Of a stretch of 6,145 nucleotides of DNA, positions 5,541 to 6,145 are shown piece by piece (the first letter of the stretch is position 1; each line of letters opens with the position of its first letter). The translations under genes and the position numbers were made by a program. Origin of the DNA: Nitrospiraceae bacterium (GTDB lineage: Bacteria; Nitrospirota; Thermodesulfovibrionia; Thermodesulfovibrionales; UBA1546). The notes under the pieces are model-generated. The model did not search any database and was not told the origin of the DNA. It saw only the letters and a list, made by a program, of their open reading frames with translations. The stretch covers positions 1 to 6,145 of the forward strand of contig DOHC01000121.1 in NCBI GenBank assembly GCA_003535475.1. The letters run 5' to 3'.

Positions 5541-6145
5541 CTGATCTTAAACAGCGGGACAAGCGGCTCGGCTCGTAACAGGTTTTTAAAATTTTTCTCA
5601 GTCATGGCTTCTTTAATAATTGCGAAGACCTCATCATACGTTGCCAGGAGTTTCATGATATCATCATCAGAATGGGCATAGCTCATGTTATGAGTCCCGA
5701 CAGTCAGGATCCCTTTGGCAAATACTTCCTGTAAAAAAAGGGTCTTCAGCTCCCATTGGGAATAAACGTCCGTATCTTTAAACAACAGGAATGACCAACA
5801 ATCCTTGCCGCTAATGGATAAGACATCATCCATGCCGTATTTTGCAATTAAACTTTTCGCCCCGTCTATTACTTTTCGCCCCTGAGACCACAACGTCTTT
5901 ATTACAGGTTCTTTCTGCAGTTTTGTCATTGCAGCCAGCGCAGCGGCAAGCGACAATGTCTCCCCTCCAAATGTGAATGAAAAGAAAATCTCTTCCATGA
6001 GTCTCATTATCTCAGCCCTTCCGGCTATTGCTGATACCGGATAGCCATTTGCGAGTCCCTTTCCAAAGGTAGCCAAGTCAGGGATAACGCCAAAATATTC
6101 CTGGGCACCGCCGTTTGCAAACCTGAATCCGGTGATGGTCTCATC
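5537..6145 (-). CDS. Class III PLP-dependent aminotransferase, C-terminal part (5' end outside window)
   Basis: The frame is open from the right edge to a TGA at 5537, giving 202 visible residues. The first residues read DETITGFR, the class III aminotransferase motif whose Asp contacts the PLP pyridine nitrogen. It is followed by PDLATFGKGLANGYP, whose Lys (visible residue 29) is the predicted Schiff-base lysine. The Asp-to-Lys distance of 28 matches glutamate-1-semialdehyde aminomutase. Roughly the N-terminal half of a usual 420-450 residue enzyme is missing. A TTG at 6076 could be mistaken for a start, but the fold continues upstream of it. The stop overlaps the pseG start by 4 bases (ATGA), so the genes are almost certainly co-transcribed. 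From general knowledge, relatives of this family occur in nonulosonate and spore-coat-type sugar clusters, sometimes joined to a cytidylyltransferase. The substrate here is not known; it could transfer an amino group to a keto-sugar. Family call is firm, role is inference. Confidence 0.9.
   Translation of the reverse strand, partial: DETITGFRFANGGAQEYFGVIPDLATFGKGLANGYPVSAIAGRAEIMRLMEEIFFSFTFGGETLSLAAALAAMTKLQKEPVIKTLWSQGRKVIDGAKSLIAKYGMDDVLSISGKDCWSFLLFKDTDVYSQWELKTLFLQEVFAKGILTVGTHNMSYAHSDDDIMKLLATYDEVFAIIKEAMTEKNFKNLLRAEPLVPLFKIR

Overview
The window is a one-directional gene cluster, with every credible gene on the minus strand. It encodes the middle of a nonulosonic acid pathway of the pseudaminic acid (Pse) type. 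Base composition is moderately AT-rich by eye. Genes are tightly packed, with overlaps of 4, 8 and about 104 bases, and coupled initiation looks likely. Nothing identifies the species. A flagellated or polysaccharide-coated bacterium is plausible because Pse sugars decorate flagellins, pili, capsules and O-chains.

Layout in transcription order (right to left): (1) 6145-5537, C-terminal part of a class III PLP aminotransferase, cut by the window edge; (2) 5540-4458, PseG, UDP-sugar hydrolase; (3) 4435-3824, a short sugar-N-formyltransferase-like enzyme carrying a run of nine G; (4) 3927-3418, a GNAT acetyltransferase resembling PseH, overlapping the formyltransferase out of frame; (5) 3425-2370, pseudaminic acid synthase PseI (NeuB fold plus SAF domain); (6) 2369-2161, the only sizeable intergenic gap, holding a possible 29-codon ORF and GC-rich palindromes; (7) 2160-265, a 631-residue asparagine-synthase-like protein whose glutaminase half lacks the N-terminal Cys; (8) 252-1, N-terminal part of a second GNAT acetyltransferase, cut by the left edge.

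Working together: in the established pathway PseH acylates the 4-amino group of UDP-4-amino-4,6-dideoxy-L-AltNAc, PseG removes UDP, and PseI condenses the free sugar with phosphoenolpyruvate. The dehydratase (PseB), aminotransferase (PseC) and CMP-transferase (PseF) are not in view and may lie to the right. The extra formyltransferase, asparagine-synthase-like protein and second GNAT suggest a modified product carrying N-formyl, amide/amidine or additional acyl groups.

The most striking local signal is the G9 tract in the formyltransferase. It lies in a region also open in the acetyltransferase frame. Loss of one G would fuse the two enzymes in frame, and gain of one G would truncate the formyltransferase, so this is a candidate slippage switch of sugar acylation.
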